A stretch of DNA of 64,000 nucleotides from Pseudoclavibacter chungangensis. GTDB lineage: Bacteria; Actinomycetota; Actinomycetes; Actinomycetales; Microbacteriaceae. The first letter of the stretch is position 1. Each line of letters opens with the position of its first letter. The position numbers were made by a program, and so were the translations under genes. Where the stretch lies: contig NZ_JACCFV010000001.1 in assembly GCF_013410545.1 (NCBI RefSeq), positions 1,178,001 to 1,242,000 of the forward strand. Direction: 5' to 3'. The notes below the pieces were generated by a model, which worked only from the letters and a program-made list of their open reading frames with translations, did no database searches and was not told the DNA's origin. Shown here piece after piece: positions 36,855-45,502 of the stretch.

Positions 36855-38297
36855 GGCCCTTCACAGATGAGCATGGGTAGGGGTCTTGCGCCACGGCCGG
36901 TGTCCGCCGGCGGCGAGCAGGGCGCGTAGGCGGTAGTTGCCGAAGTTCCGGAAGCCGCGGGCGACCCGGCGCATCGTCTCGATCACCCCGTTCACGGCCT
37001 CGGTGGGCCCGTTGGAGGCCCCGGCGGTGTCGAAGTAGGCCAGGATCGCGGCCTTCCACCGGCGCAGGGTCCGCCCGAGCCGGGCGATCTCCGGGATCGG
37101 GCAGGACGGGAAGGCGGCAAGGATCTCGGCGACCAGCCGGCGGCCGGTCTCGGGGCGGGCGTGGTAGATCGCACGCAGCTTCTGATAGCAGTGCCAGGCC
37201 AGGGTCACCTCGTGGTGCGGGTCTCCGGCCTCGAGCTTGGTGTTGAGCCGGGTGATCTGTTTGGCGGTGAGGTGCTCGGCGCCGATCTGCAAGGTGCGGC
37301 GGATCCCGTAGAGCGGGTCCCCGGCCCGGCCCCGGTGGCCCAGGGTGTCCTGCTGCACCCGACGACGCACCTCGTCCACGACCTGCCCACCGAGTTTCAC
37401 CACGTGGAAGGCGTCCAGGACGGTGATCGCCTCAGGGAGTTCGTCGCGGATGGCGTTGGCGTAGCCGTGGAACGGGTCCAGCGTCGCCGTGCGGATCCCG
37501 CTCGTGAACGCCGGACCCTGCTCGGTGAGCCAGTCGCCGTAGGCCGCCCCCGTGCGCCCCTCGACCAGGTCCAGCAGTCGCGCCCGGGGCCGGCCGTCCT
37601 CGCCGCGGGAGTGGTCCACGATCCCGGTGACCAGCCCGGTGCCGGGTGGACCCACGTGGCGCCACACGTGCTCGTCGACACCGAGGGCGTCCACCCCGGC
37701 CAGCCGATCCTCCGCGGCCAGCTGGCCTTCGATGACCGGGGCCACGGCGTGCCAGACGGTGTTCCAGGCGACTCCGAGCATGTCCGCCAGGGCGGAGACC
37801 GCGATGTCGTGGGAGCGCAGCTGCGTCACCGCCCAGGCGACCGCGCGGGTGGTGAGCTTGGCCCGCGGCGCGGCCAGCTCGTGGACCTCGCTGAACGTCA
37901 CGACCTCGCAGGCGTCCTCCCGGCACCTGAAGATCCGCTTGCGCCACACCACCCGCACGGGCACCCCAGCGCAGGGCAGATCGTGGAGCACGACCTCCCG
38001 GCGGCCGTGGCCGGTGGCGAGCACCCCGCAGGACGGGCACCCCACCAGCGTCGGAGAAGTCTCCACCACCACGGTGAACGAGCGAGGTCCGCGTTCCACG
38101 GCCCTGACATGGACGTCGGGCAGGTCGAAGAGCGCGCACGCGGGCGCGCAGATAGCATGAGACACGTCGAGGCCTTCATGGATCGGGTTGCTTGGTCGCT
38201 ACCCATCCTGGAGGCCTCGACCTCTACCCAGACCTCACAACACACCCCTCGAGACGCCCACGCGCACACCGCTACCCATGCTCATCTGTGAAGGGCC
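36855..38297. mobile_element. Complete ISL3-family insertion sequence
   Basis: 1,443 bp with 26-bp perfect terminal inverted repeats (36855-36880 and 38272-38297) and one transposase gene. Its left side is not flanked by the 8-bp duplication seen on its right; the matching copy is at the far left of the composite unit. The last complete event was therefore movement of the whole 7.2-kb unit, or the internal copy arose by duplication. Confidence 0.92.
36861..38165 (-). CDS. ISL3-family transposase
   Basis: 434 residues, full length. N-terminal zinc ribbon (GCPSCGVLATGHGRR; FRCREDACEVVTF), then a helix-turn-helix, then the DDE domain. Candidate catalytic residues are Asp in GVDEHVW, Asp in VLDAFHVVKL and Glu in NGPTEAVNGVI. 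Its stop codon lies inside the terminal inverted repeat. Apparently intact, so the composite unit may still be mobile. Confidence 0.95.
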   Translation of the reverse strand: MSHAICAPACALFDLPDVHVRAVERGPRSFTVVVETSPTLVGCPSCGVLATGHGRREVVLHDLPCAGVPVRVVWRKRIFRCREDACEVVTFSEVHELAAPRAKLTTRAVAWAVTQLRSHDIAVSALADMLGVAWNTVWHAVAPVIEGQLAAEDRLAGVDALGVDEHVWRHVGPPGTGLVTGIVDHSRGEDGRPRARLLDLVEGRTGAAYGDWLTEQGPAFTSGIRTATLDPFHGYANAIRDELPEAITVLDAFHVVKLGGQVVDEVRRRVQQDTLGHRGRAGDPLYGIRRTLQIGAEHLTAKQITRLNTKLEAGDPHHEVTLAWHCYQKLRAIYHARPETGRRLVAEILAAFPSCPIPEIARLGRTLRRWKAAILAYFDTAGASNGPTEAVNGVIETMRRVARGFRNFGNYRLRALLAAGGHRPWRKTPTHAHL

Positions 38298-38305
38298 GGA
38301 AGACG
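38298..38305. repeat. Target-site duplication, right copy
   Basis: GGAAGACG directly after the right inverted repeat, identical to 31086-31093. Confidence 0.93.
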
Positions 38306-38748
38306 ACGTCGACGAGATCGCGCGCGAGGATGTCGTTGCGCGCGTCGCAACCGTTCCGGTCGGGATCGCGCCAGTGCGTGAAGCGGTCGCGACTGTAGCC
38401 GATGGCCGACGCATCGGTGTCGCCGAGCGCGCGGGCGGCGCGCGACACCGCCGGTCCGTCGACGTACCAGGCGCCACCGATCTCGACGAGGAACCCGCGC
38501 TCGACGAGCGGCGCGATGTCGCTGCGAACGACGTCGACGGGCGCGGGCGGTTGCGGCGTGTCAGCCTCGGCCGTGCGGACGCCGACGTGCGTCGGACCGA
38601 GCACGAGCAGGAGGACGAGCGCGAGGAGCACCGTCGCGGATGCGAGCGCTCGGCGGCGTAGCCGATGTGCCGGTCGGCTCGGGCACCCGGCCGATGGCGT
38701 CGCCCGTGGGGCGTTCGACGCCGACGCCGACGACCCGCGAGCACACAT
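38298..38748 (-). pseudogene. 5' part of the transposon-split HNH (DUF1524/GmrSD-C-like) gene
   Basis: About 150 codons from ATG 38748. A basic N-terminus is followed by one hydrophobic segment (LASATVLLALVLLLVLGP), a signal anchor or signal peptide, then an exported domain ending HWRDPDRNGCDARNDILARD. That block is the hallmark start of the DUF1524-type HNH nuclease domain. Joining base 38298 to 31085 restores an uninterrupted frame (DLVDVVFRDGSDCVVERG). The intact gene would have encoded a secreted or membrane-tethered nuclease. Confidence 0.85.
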
Positions 38749-38810
38749 GCCACCAGCATGGCAGCAGGGAGTGTCTTCGGCACGCGGACGTGGCGGTGCG
38801 TGTTGCTCGC

Positions 38811-39854
38811 TCAGGGGGCTGCCGCGGGTGCCGGCCCCGTCGTGCCGCGCAGGATCAGATCCGGCTCGAGTGTGCGGTGCGTCGCGCGTGCGTGACCGTC
38901 CGAGGTCGCACCTGCACCTGCGCCTGTTCGTGCGTCGGCGTCGTTCATGCGGTCGAGGAGCAGGCGCCCGGCCTCGATTCCGACGGCGAAGCTGTTGTCG
39001 TCGATCGTCGTGAGATCGACGAGTCGCGTCCGTGCGAGTGGCGTGTTGTCGTAGCCCATGATCGAAAGGTCCTCGGGCACGCGACGTCGGAGCTGCCGGG
39101 CCGCACCGAGTGCGCCGAGGGCCATGAGGTCGTTCGCCGCGAAGATCGCCGTGGTCTCGGGGTGGGTCTCCAGCAGGGCGATCGCGCCGTCGAAACCGGC
39201 CTGCTCGTCCGTGGGACCGTCGTGCTCGATCGTCACGACGGTCGCACCGGATCGCTCGACTGCCTCGACGAAACTCGCGCGGCGCACGACGGCGGCGCCA
39301 CCGGACGCCGTGAGGTGCCCGAGGCGGCGGTGTCCGAGGGAGAGTAGGTGCTCGGCGGCGAGGCGCGCGCCGACCGCATCGTCGTTGGTGACGGAGTCCG
39401 CGTCCGGGGGAGCGGCCCTGCGGGTGCCGGCGATGACGACGGGCGGCGCCGCGGGGTCGCTCAGGGCGGCGGGGACGTCCATGGCGACGACGACGCCCTC
39501 GACGCGCATCGAGAGGAACCCCTCGACCGGATTCTCGGTCGGCGGTGCGGTCGCCATGTCGGCGACCGTGACGCGGTAGCCGTGCTCCCCGAGGGTCGTC
39601 CGGAGGCCGCGAACGAGGTCGACGAACCAGAGGTTCGTGTAGTCGTCGATGAGGACGCCCACGAGGCGGGTACTGCGTGCGGCGAGATTCGCGGCGGCCC
39701 TGCTCGGTCGGTAGCCGAGGGCCGCGATCGCCTCCTCGACCGCGAGGCGTGACGCCTCGCTCACGCTCGGCGAGCGGTTGAGGACGAGCGACACGAGGGA
39801 CTTCGAGACTCCGGCGCGTTCGGCGACGTCGTAGATGGTCGGTCGACCTGCCAT
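38811..39854 (-). CDS. LacI-family transcriptional regulator
   Basis: 347 residues from ATG 39854. HTH: PTIYDVAERAGVSKSLVSLVLN, hinge RPSRAAANLAARSTR, then a periplasmic-binding-like ligand domain (LVGVLIDDYTNLWF; IFAANDLMALGALGAAR). The linker near residue 315 is Ala/Gly/Asp-rich. It is divergent from the Gfo/Idh operon, and a 14-bp dyad typical of LacI members lies in the shared promoter. Inducer unknown, likely a sugar or polyol. Confidence 0.93.
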   Translation of the reverse strand: MAGRPTIYDVAERAGVSKSLVSLVLNRSPSVSEASRLAVEEAIAALGYRPSRAAANLAARSTRLVGVLIDDYTNLWFVDLVRGLRTTLGEHGYRVTVADMATAPPTENPVEGFLSMRVEGVVVAMDVPAALSDPAAPPVVIAGTRRAAPPDADSVTNDDAVGARLAAEHLLSLGHRRLGHLTASGGAAVVRRASFVEAVERSGATVVTIEHDGPTDEQAGFDGAIALLETHPETTAIFAANDLMALGALGAARQLRRRVPEDLSIMGYDNTPLARTRLVDLTTIDDNSFAVGIEAGRLLLDRMNDADARTGAGAGATSDGHARATHRTLEPDLILRGTTGPAPAAAP

Positions 39855-39897
39855 CGCGAACCTCCCTCGTGCCCCGGACGCCGTCGTGGAATATGTA

Positions 39898-39945
39898 TTG
39901 ACAGGACAATAAACCTTACCTGTAGAGTGCGTTGGAGCGCTCCAA
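39898..39945 (+). promoter_or_regulatory. Promoter and LacI operator of the Gfo/Idh operon
   Basis: Consensus -35 TTGACA at 39898-39903; -10 candidates TGTAGA (39921, spacer 17) or TAGAGT (39923, spacer 19). The perfect palindrome TTGGAGCGCTCCAA at 39932-39945, with a central CG, lies at the expected start of transcription. A LacI-type repressor bound there would block initiation. Confidence 0.8.
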
Positions 39946-40023
39946 AAGGAATTCGATCCGGAGCGCACCGCACGTCGCGCCGAGGCGGCGCGACGACCCT
40001 CGAGTCCAGGAGAGGACCGCCCA

Positions 40024-41214
40024 GTGAGCACCACCGACATCGGCGTCGCCGTCATCGGCGCGGGTATGGCGGGCAAGGCCCATGCTGCCGCGTACCGCAA
40101 CGCCCCGTCCATCTACGACAGCGTGCTGCCGCCCATCAGGCTCGTGTCGATCGCCGACGCCTACGAACCGCTCGCGGCGGCGGCCGCTGCGCGCTTCGGC
40201 TACACGCGCCACGACACGTCGTGGCACGCGATCGCGGCGGCCGACGACATCGACGTCGTGAGCGTCGTCGTCGCGAACCGCCTGCACCGAGAGATCGTCG
40301 AGGGGCTGCTCGCCGCGCGCAAGCACGTGCTCTGCGAGAAGCCGCTCTCGGACACGATCGACGACGCCCGGGCGATGACTCGGGCCGCCGAGCGCGCCTC
40401 GTCGATCGCGCGCATCGGGTTCACGTTCCACCGCGCGCCCGCGCTCGCGTTCATCCGCGACCTCATCGCCTCGGGTGAGCTCGGCGAGGTGCTCCACTTC
40501 AGCGCCCGCTACTGGACCGACTACGCGGCCGACCCGAACGTGGGAATCAGCTGGCGCTTCAAGGGGCCGCAGGGCTCCGGCGCGCTCGCCGACGTGGGCA
40601 GCCACGCGAGCTACATCGCCGAGTTCCTCGGGGGGCCGATCGCCGAGGTGAGCGGCGGGCGCTTCAGCACCGTCATCGACCGACGCCCGAAGCCGCTCGG
40701 CGCGGTGTCGGGGCACGGCGTGACGGCCGTGAGCGACGAGTTCGACGATGTCGAGAACGACGACTACGCGACGTTCTCGTTCGGCTACGCCGGTGGCGGC
40801 GCGGGCACGATCGAGGTGTCGCGTGTCGCGGCAGGGCACGCGAACGACCTGACGGTCGAGGTGTTCGGCTCGAAGGGGGCGGTGCGATTCGATCAGGCGC
40901 GGTCGGCCGAGATCCAACTCTTCCGCTCCGAGGGGCCGTCCGCGCAGCGCGGCTACCGGACGGTGCCGCTCGGTGCCGAGCACCCCTACGTCGCGGGCGG
41001 ACTGCCGATCGACGCGAAGAGCGTCGGGTTCGGTCAGAACGAGGGCTTCCTGTTCCAGGCGCGCGCGTTCCTCGACGAGGTCGCCGGCATCCCGGCGGCC
41101 GACGCGCTCCCGCGCAATGCGACGTTCGAAGACGGCCTGCACAACATGCTGCTCCTCGATGCGGTCGCGCGATCCGCCGCGGCCGGTGGCGCGAGCGAGA
41201 CGGTGGGTGCCTGA
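40024..41214 (+). CDS. Gfo/Idh/MocA-family oxidoreductase
   Basis: 396 residues. Rossmann motif GVAVIGAGMAGKAHAAAYR; the EKP motif as HVLCEKPLSDT; the H-x-x-x catalytic region VGSHASYIAEFLGG. The C-terminal domain is the usual open beta-sheet. NAD(P)-dependent oxidation of a sugar, inositol or keto-sugar is expected. First gene of an operon with an isomerase and a second Gfo/Idh enzyme, under LacI control. Confidence 0.92.
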   Translation: MSTTDIGVAVIGAGMAGKAHAAAYRNAPSIYDSVLPPIRLVSIADAYEPLAAAAAARFGYTRHDTSWHAIAAADDIDVVSVVVANRLHREIVEGLLAARKHVLCEKPLSDTIDDARAMTRAAERASSIARIGFTFHRAPALAFIRDLIASGELGEVLHFSARYWTDYAADPNVGISWRFKGPQGSGALADVGSHASYIAEFLGGPIAEVSGGRFSTVIDRRPKPLGAVSGHGVTAVSDEFDDVENDDYATFSFGYAGGGAGTIEVSRVAAGHANDLTVEVFGSKGAVRFDQARSAEIQLFRSEGPSAQRGYRTVPLGAEHPYVAGGLPIDAKSVGFGQNEGFLFQARAFLDEVAGIPAADALPRNATFEDGLHNMLLLDAVARSAAAGGASETVGA

Positions 41215-41215
41215 T

Positions 41216-42235
41216 ATGCGTCTCGGTGTCTACGGAGCGATCCTGCACGACCGTCCGCTGCCCGACGCACTGGAGGTGGTGCGCGGCCTCGGGCTGAGGG
41301 GAATCGAGCTCAACAGCGGCGGGTTCCTGCCCGCAACGCACATTCCCACGTTCGACGACGTCCTCGAGAGCGATGCGGCGCGCGACGAGTTCCTCGGCCT
41401 GTTCGAGGGGACGGGCGTCGAGATCGCGGGGCTGAACGCGAACGGCAATCCACTGCACCCGAACGTCGCGATCGGCGAGGCACACGCGGAGGACGTCCGT
41501 CGCTCGACCCGGCTCGCCTCGCGTCTGGGACAGAACCGCGTCGTGACGATGTCGGGCCTGCCCGGTGGTGAGCCGGGGGCGAGCCGCCCGAACTGGATCG
41601 TGAACGCATGGAACTCGGCGGCGCTCGACGTGCTCGACTACCAGTGGGATATCGCGGCGGCGTTCTGGCGCGAGATCGACCGGTTCGCGGCGGACCACGA
41701 CGTGAAGGTTGCGCTCGAACTGCACCCCCAGAACCTCGTGTTCAACTCGGCGGACGTGCACAGGCTCATCGAGCTGACGGGCGCGACGAACGTCGGGATC
41801 GAGCTCGACGCCTCGCACCTGTTCTGGCAGCAGATGGACCCCGTCGCGGTCGTCCGTCATCTCGGGCCGCTCGTGTTCCATGCCGCGGCGAAGGACGTGC
41901 GCGTCAACCCCGAGACGGCGGCGCTCTACGGCGTGCTCGACAACAGCTTCCGGCGGCTCGGGCCGGACGAACCGAGGACGAACCTCGGTGGGGACGAGTG
42001 GGCGAACGAGTGGCCGAAACCGGCCGCGTGGGACTTCGTCGCGCTCGGCAAGGGTCACGACACCGCCTACTGGACGGAGTTCCTGCGTGCGCTGCGCGAG
42101 GTGGATCCGGAGATGTGGGTCAACATCGAGCACGAGGACGTCGAGCTCGGTCGGATCGAGGGGCTCGAGGTGGCGGCCCGGGTGCTGACCGACGCCGATC
42201 GCGCGCTCGCGGACGGGGACGCGGCGGGCGCATGA
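41216..42235 (+). CDS. Sugar phosphate isomerase/epimerase-like TIM-barrel protein
   Basis: 339 residues (AP-endonuclease-2-like fold). Candidate metal ligands: Glu in RGIELNSGG, Glu/His in VALELHPQN, Asp in ELDASHLFWQ, His in VFHAAAKD, and Glu in WVNIEHEDVEL. Family members isomerise keto-sugars or inosose intermediates. It starts 1 nt after the stop of the first Gfo/Idh gene and its end overlaps the second by 4 nt, forming a compact three-step catabolic operon. Confidence 0.88.
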   Translation: MRLGVYGAILHDRPLPDALEVVRGLGLRGIELNSGGFLPATHIPTFDDVLESDAARDEFLGLFEGTGVEIAGLNANGNPLHPNVAIGEAHAEDVRRSTRLASRLGQNRVVTMSGLPGGEPGASRPNWIVNAWNSAALDVLDYQWDIAAAFWREIDRFAADHDVKVALELHPQNLVFNSADVHRLIELTGATNVGIELDASHLFWQQMDPVAVVRHLGPLVFHAAAKDVRVNPETAALYGVLDNSFRRLGPDEPRTNLGGDEWANEWPKPAAWDFVALGKGHDTAYWTEFLRALREVDPEMWVNIEHEDVELGRIEGLEVAARVLTDADRALADGDAAGA

Positions 42236-43461
42236 CAGGGGAGGTGCGCATCGCCGTCATCGGCTCGGGCCGGATGGCGGCGGTGCACGCCCGCAACATC
42301 GGGCTGACCGACGGTGCGACGCTCGCCGCGGTCGCGGGGGGCTCCGGGGCGGCGGCACTCGCCGCCGGGCACAGGGTCCCGGTCCGCTCGCTCGACGAGG
42401 TCTTCGTCGATCCGGGCGTCGATGCCGTCGTGATCGCGTCGCCGAACCGGTTCCACGCGGAGCAGGTCGTCGCCGCCGCGCGTGGTGGGAAGGCGGTGCT
42501 CGTCGGGAAGCCCGTCGATCTCGATCTCGCGCGCGTGGACGAGTGCATCGAGGCGGTCGGAGCGGACGGTGTGGGGGAGTCGCGTGTCGTCGTGGCGTTC
42601 AATCGGCGGTTCGATGCGTCGTTCGCGGCCGTTCGGGAGCGGGTTCGCGACGGCGAGGTGGGTGCGGTCGAGCAGCTCGTGATCGTGAGCCGCGATCCTG
42701 CGCCGCCCCCGCTCGAGTACGTTCCGGGCTCGGGTGGGCACTTCCTCGACATGACGATCCACGATCTCGACATGGCGAGATTCCTCGTCGGTGAGATCGT
42801 GGACGTGCGGGCGGTCTCACAGGCCGTGGATCCCGCGCTCGCGACGCTCGGCGACGCCTCCGGTGCGGTCGTGACGCTCACGGCCGCATCGGGGGCGCTC
42901 GTCACGATCGTGAACGCGCGCCACAACGCGTCGGGCTACGACCAGCGGCTCGAGGTCTTCGGGGCCGCGGGGACGTTGCGTGTCGCGAACCCGTCGCGCA
43001 CGCTCGTGCGGGCTTCGAACGGGGACCGCGTCGACGTGGCCGACCCGCTCATCGGTCACTACGGGGACCGGTACGCGCAGGCGTATCGGGCGGAGATCGC
43101 GCACCTCGTCGCGGTCGCCCGCAGGGAGTGTGTACCGCGCGCCACGTTGCGTGACGGCAGGGAGGCGCTGGTGCTCGCGCTCGCGGCCGATCGCGCTGCG
43201 GCCGGCGGCGGTGTCGGTGACTCTACCGCGGGGACGACTGCAGTCGCAGTCGCAGTCGATGATCGTGCCGCCGCCGGATCCGTCACCGACGACCTCGGGC
43301 CGTCATCGGCCGGGTGGTGCGTCGGTCCCGGAATGGACACGGGTGCGACCGGCCGGCGGTGGTGGGCACTCGGCCGGATCGGGCGTCGGGCGGGCCGATT
43401 CGCAGCGGCCTACGCCGATCGGGTGGGCGACTCGACGCGGTGCGATCGGAAGGACCGGTGA
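42232..43461 (+). CDS. Gfo/Idh/MocA-family oxidoreductase (inositol 2-dehydrogenase-like)
   Basis: 409 residues. IAVIGSGRMAAVHARNI Rossmann motif; VGKPVDLDLARVDEC at the EKP position (Gly for Glu); GGHFLDMTIHDLDMARFL with the catalytic Asp/His, as in IolG. The canonical domain ends near residue 325. The last ~85 residues (from AVAVAVDDRAAAG on) are a low-complexity Arg/Gly/Ala-rich extension not seen in the family, perhaps read-through into former non-coding DNA. Likely partner of the two preceding genes. Confidence 0.87.
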   Translation: MTGEVRIAVIGSGRMAAVHARNIGLTDGATLAAVAGGSGAAALAAGHRVPVRSLDEVFVDPGVDAVVIASPNRFHAEQVVAAARGGKAVLVGKPVDLDLARVDECIEAVGADGVGESRVVVAFNRRFDASFAAVRERVRDGEVGAVEQLVIVSRDPAPPPLEYVPGSGGHFLDMTIHDLDMARFLVGEIVDVRAVSQAVDPALATLGDASGAVVTLTAASGALVTIVNARHNASGYDQRLEVFGAAGTLRVANPSRTLVRASNGDRVDVADPLIGHYGDRYAQAYRAEIAHLVAVARRECVPRATLRDGREALVLALAADRAAAGGGVGDSTAGTTAVAVAVDDRAAAGSVTDDLGPSSAGWCVGPGMDTGATGRRWWALGRIGRRAGRFAAAYADRVGDSTRCDRKDR

Positions 43462-43726
43462 TCGTGGTCGGTTCCGGTGACTCGGTGGTCGTGGTCGTGG
43501 CGGTCGACGTGATCGTGGGTCGTGGGTCGTGGGTCGTGGTCCTCGGGGTCCCGTTGATCTCGGCGACCGGTCGGTTGTACCCGTTCGTGCAGAGCACCGA
43601 GCGGGCGGGGTCTCTTGAGCGGGGGCGGACTGGAGCAGAGGCGGACTGGAGCAGAGGGGGACTGGAGTGACTGCCCGGGAGTGCTTCGAATCGATCAGAG
43701 CGTGGGCGCTCTCCGCGCGGTTGGTC
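43462..43726. repeat. Non-coding spacer with short tandem repeats
   Basis: Between convergent genes. It contains GTGGGTCGTGG-type repeats near 43513-43540 and three copies of GGACTGGAGCAGAGG-like units at 43626-43668. No terminator hairpin was evident. Confidence 0.5.
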
Positions 43727-45502
43727 TCAGAGCGGTGGTGGATCGTTCCCGTCGTCGGCTCCGGCTCCCGTAGCAGCACCGGCATCAGCTCCGGCCTGGT
43801 TCCGCCTTTGCCTGCGGGTGCCGAGTCGGCGCTGAACGCTCGGGCGAGCGTCCACTGATTTCGGGAAGGTGGATGTCTCGAGCGCGGGGTCGAACTCGAA
43901 CTCGGCTTCGATGCTCGTGCGTGGACGTTCGGTGACCGGTCGAATGGTGGGCGCGATCGAGTGTTCGGAGGTGTCGAGCGCGCGAACCAGCCCCGCCGAC
44001 GGTGCCGGTTGGTCGCTTCCGTCCGGTGGGTGGCCGCCGCCTGGTGGTTGGCCGTCTTGGTCTGGCGGGTGGTCGTGTTCGTCGTCGTGGTGGTATGCCC
44101 AGGAAGGTCGGAACCTCGGCCCGATGGGAACGGGCCGGTCGGAGTAGCGATCGCCGTTCGGTGAGAACCACACCAACCGTCCCGGCTCCCGCTGTTCCAC
44201 TCGCCAGCGCGTGGCGTGTTTGAAGGTGTGGTGTCGGCGGCACAGGTGGGCCATGTTCCCCAGCGAGGACGAACCGCCGTCGGTGACCGCGATGGTGTGG
44301 TCGATATCGCACCGCCTGGCGGGGCGGGTGCAGCCAGGGAAGCGGCAGTGCCCGTCGCGCACGCGGAGGAACTCGCGCTGGGCCGTGGTCGGGAAGCGCG
44401 TGTCGCTCTCGCGAGCGACGCCCGTGATCGGGTCGGTCAGTACGCGCAGGAACGACGGCGCACGAGAGGCGAGTTCCCGCGCCTGCTCAACCGGAACCGG
44501 CACGACCCCGTCGAGCAGTGCCGGGTCATCACCGCCGTCGAGGAGTGAGAGCACCGGGACGGTGATCGCGACGCGCGCGTTGATGCCGCCGGCCGCGCCG
44601 TGCGGTGACCCGCACCCGTCCGCGGGGTCGCTGGTGAGGACGAGTTCGCACAGCAGGTCCGCGCGGATCTGATCGTGGGTGCGAGGTTCGTCCGGCCCGG
44701 TGAGGGCTTTGGCCTGTTCGGTGAGCCGGTCGAGCATTGCCGCGCCGAGGAGGGTGGGGATGTGTGCTTCGAGTCGGCTCATGCCGTCGTCCTCGTGCAC
44801 GACCCGCACCCCGCGCTGTTCGCGAGCGATCTTGTGGCGCTCGTCGAGACTCTCCCGCATGAGTGTCTGCGCGGCTCGCCGTGCGCGAGCCCGCAGCCGG
44901 GCGGGCGTCTCCCGCGAGGCCCCGTGCACCACCGCTCGTTCGTACGCTTTGCGGGCGTCGTCGTCGGGGAGGCGTCGTCCTTCGGCGAGGATCACGCGAA
45001 CGTGGGCGAGTGAGAGGTGCCCATCGCGGAGCATCCCTTCCGTGGCGGGGAACGCGTCGCGCAGCATGAGGCTCTCACCGAGCTCACGAGAAACGACCGG
45101 CTCGGACCTGCTGGTCGCGAGCGCGAGCTGGGCGGTGCGTTCACGCATCGCCGTCACCACCGCATCATCACTCCCGGGAAACTCCTCCCGAGCGTTGATG
45201 AGCGTGGTTTCGTGGATGAACGCGAGCAGCTCCGCGCGGCGAGCCTCGGCCTTCGCGATGAGCTTGTCCTCCGCACGGACCGCGTCAAGCGCCAAATCGA
45301 AGGCTTCGTCGTGGGCACCGATGCCGTCGAGGTGTTGCAGGTGCATCATGAACGCAACGTGCGGCGCGACCGTCGCCTGACCACGCGGCCGAGAGCGCGC
45401 GTCACCACCAGCCGACGGGCGCGCGTCACCACCGACCGTCGGACGCGAAGTCGAGTCCGGGGCCGGTGCGGCGGCGGTGCCGTCGGTCTCGTGATCGTTC
45501 AT
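43727..45502 (-). CDS. DUF222 / 13E12-repeat family HNH endonuclease
   Basis: 591 residues from ATG 45502 (GTG 45508 also possible). DUF222 helical domain (residues ~40-330), then the C-terminal HNH motif: FLRVRDGHCRFPGC, CDIDHTIAVTDGG and HLCRRHHTFKH. A disordered acidic tail with DDEHDHPPDQDG follows. The family is multi-copy and mobile in actinobacteria (REP13E12 of mycobacteria); its role is unknown. Remarkably, the first ~25 codons with upstream DNA are repeated three more times upstream. Confidence 0.9.
   Translation of the reverse strand: MNDHETDGTAAAPAPDSTSRPTVGGDARPSAGGDARSRPRGQATVAPHVAFMMHLQHLDGIGAHDEAFDLALDAVRAEDKLIAKAEARRAELLAFIHETTLINAREEFPGSDDAVVTAMRERTAQLALATSRSEPVVSRELGESLMLRDAFPATEGMLRDGHLSLAHVRVILAEGRRLPDDDARKAYERAVVHGASRETPARLRARARRAAQTLMRESLDERHKIAREQRGVRVVHEDDGMSRLEAHIPTLLGAAMLDRLTEQAKALTGPDEPRTHDQIRADLLCELVLTSDPADGCGSPHGAAGGINARVAITVPVLSLLDGGDDPALLDGVVPVPVEQARELASRAPSFLRVLTDPITGVARESDTRFPTTAQREFLRVRDGHCRFPGCTRPARRCDIDHTIAVTDGGSSSLGNMAHLCRRHHTFKHATRWRVEQREPGRLVWFSPNGDRYSDRPVPIGPRFRPSWAYHHDDEHDHPPDQDGQPPGGGHPPDGSDQPAPSAGLVRALDTSEHSIAPTIRPVTERPRTSIEAEFEFDPALETSTFPKSVDARPSVQRRLGTRRQRRNQAGADAGAATGAGADDGNDPPPL

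Larger units (their letters stand above)
31094..38297. mobile_element. 7.2-kb ISL3-family transposon carrying succinate dehydrogenase/fumarate reductase and a DASS transporter
   Basis: 7,204 bp bounded by a perfect 26-bp inverted repeat (outer end GGCCCTTCACAGATGA; 31094-31119 and 38272-38297) and by 8-bp direct duplications. The left end is a 290-bp stub of an ISL3 element, the right end a complete 1,443-bp copy in the same orientation. Between them lie a DASS transporter and sdhCAB. Deleting the unit and one duplication rejoins the split HNH gene in frame. The cargo differs in codon choice from the host genes (CTG/GTG rather than CTC/GTC), pointing to a different actinobacterial source. Confidence 0.92.
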
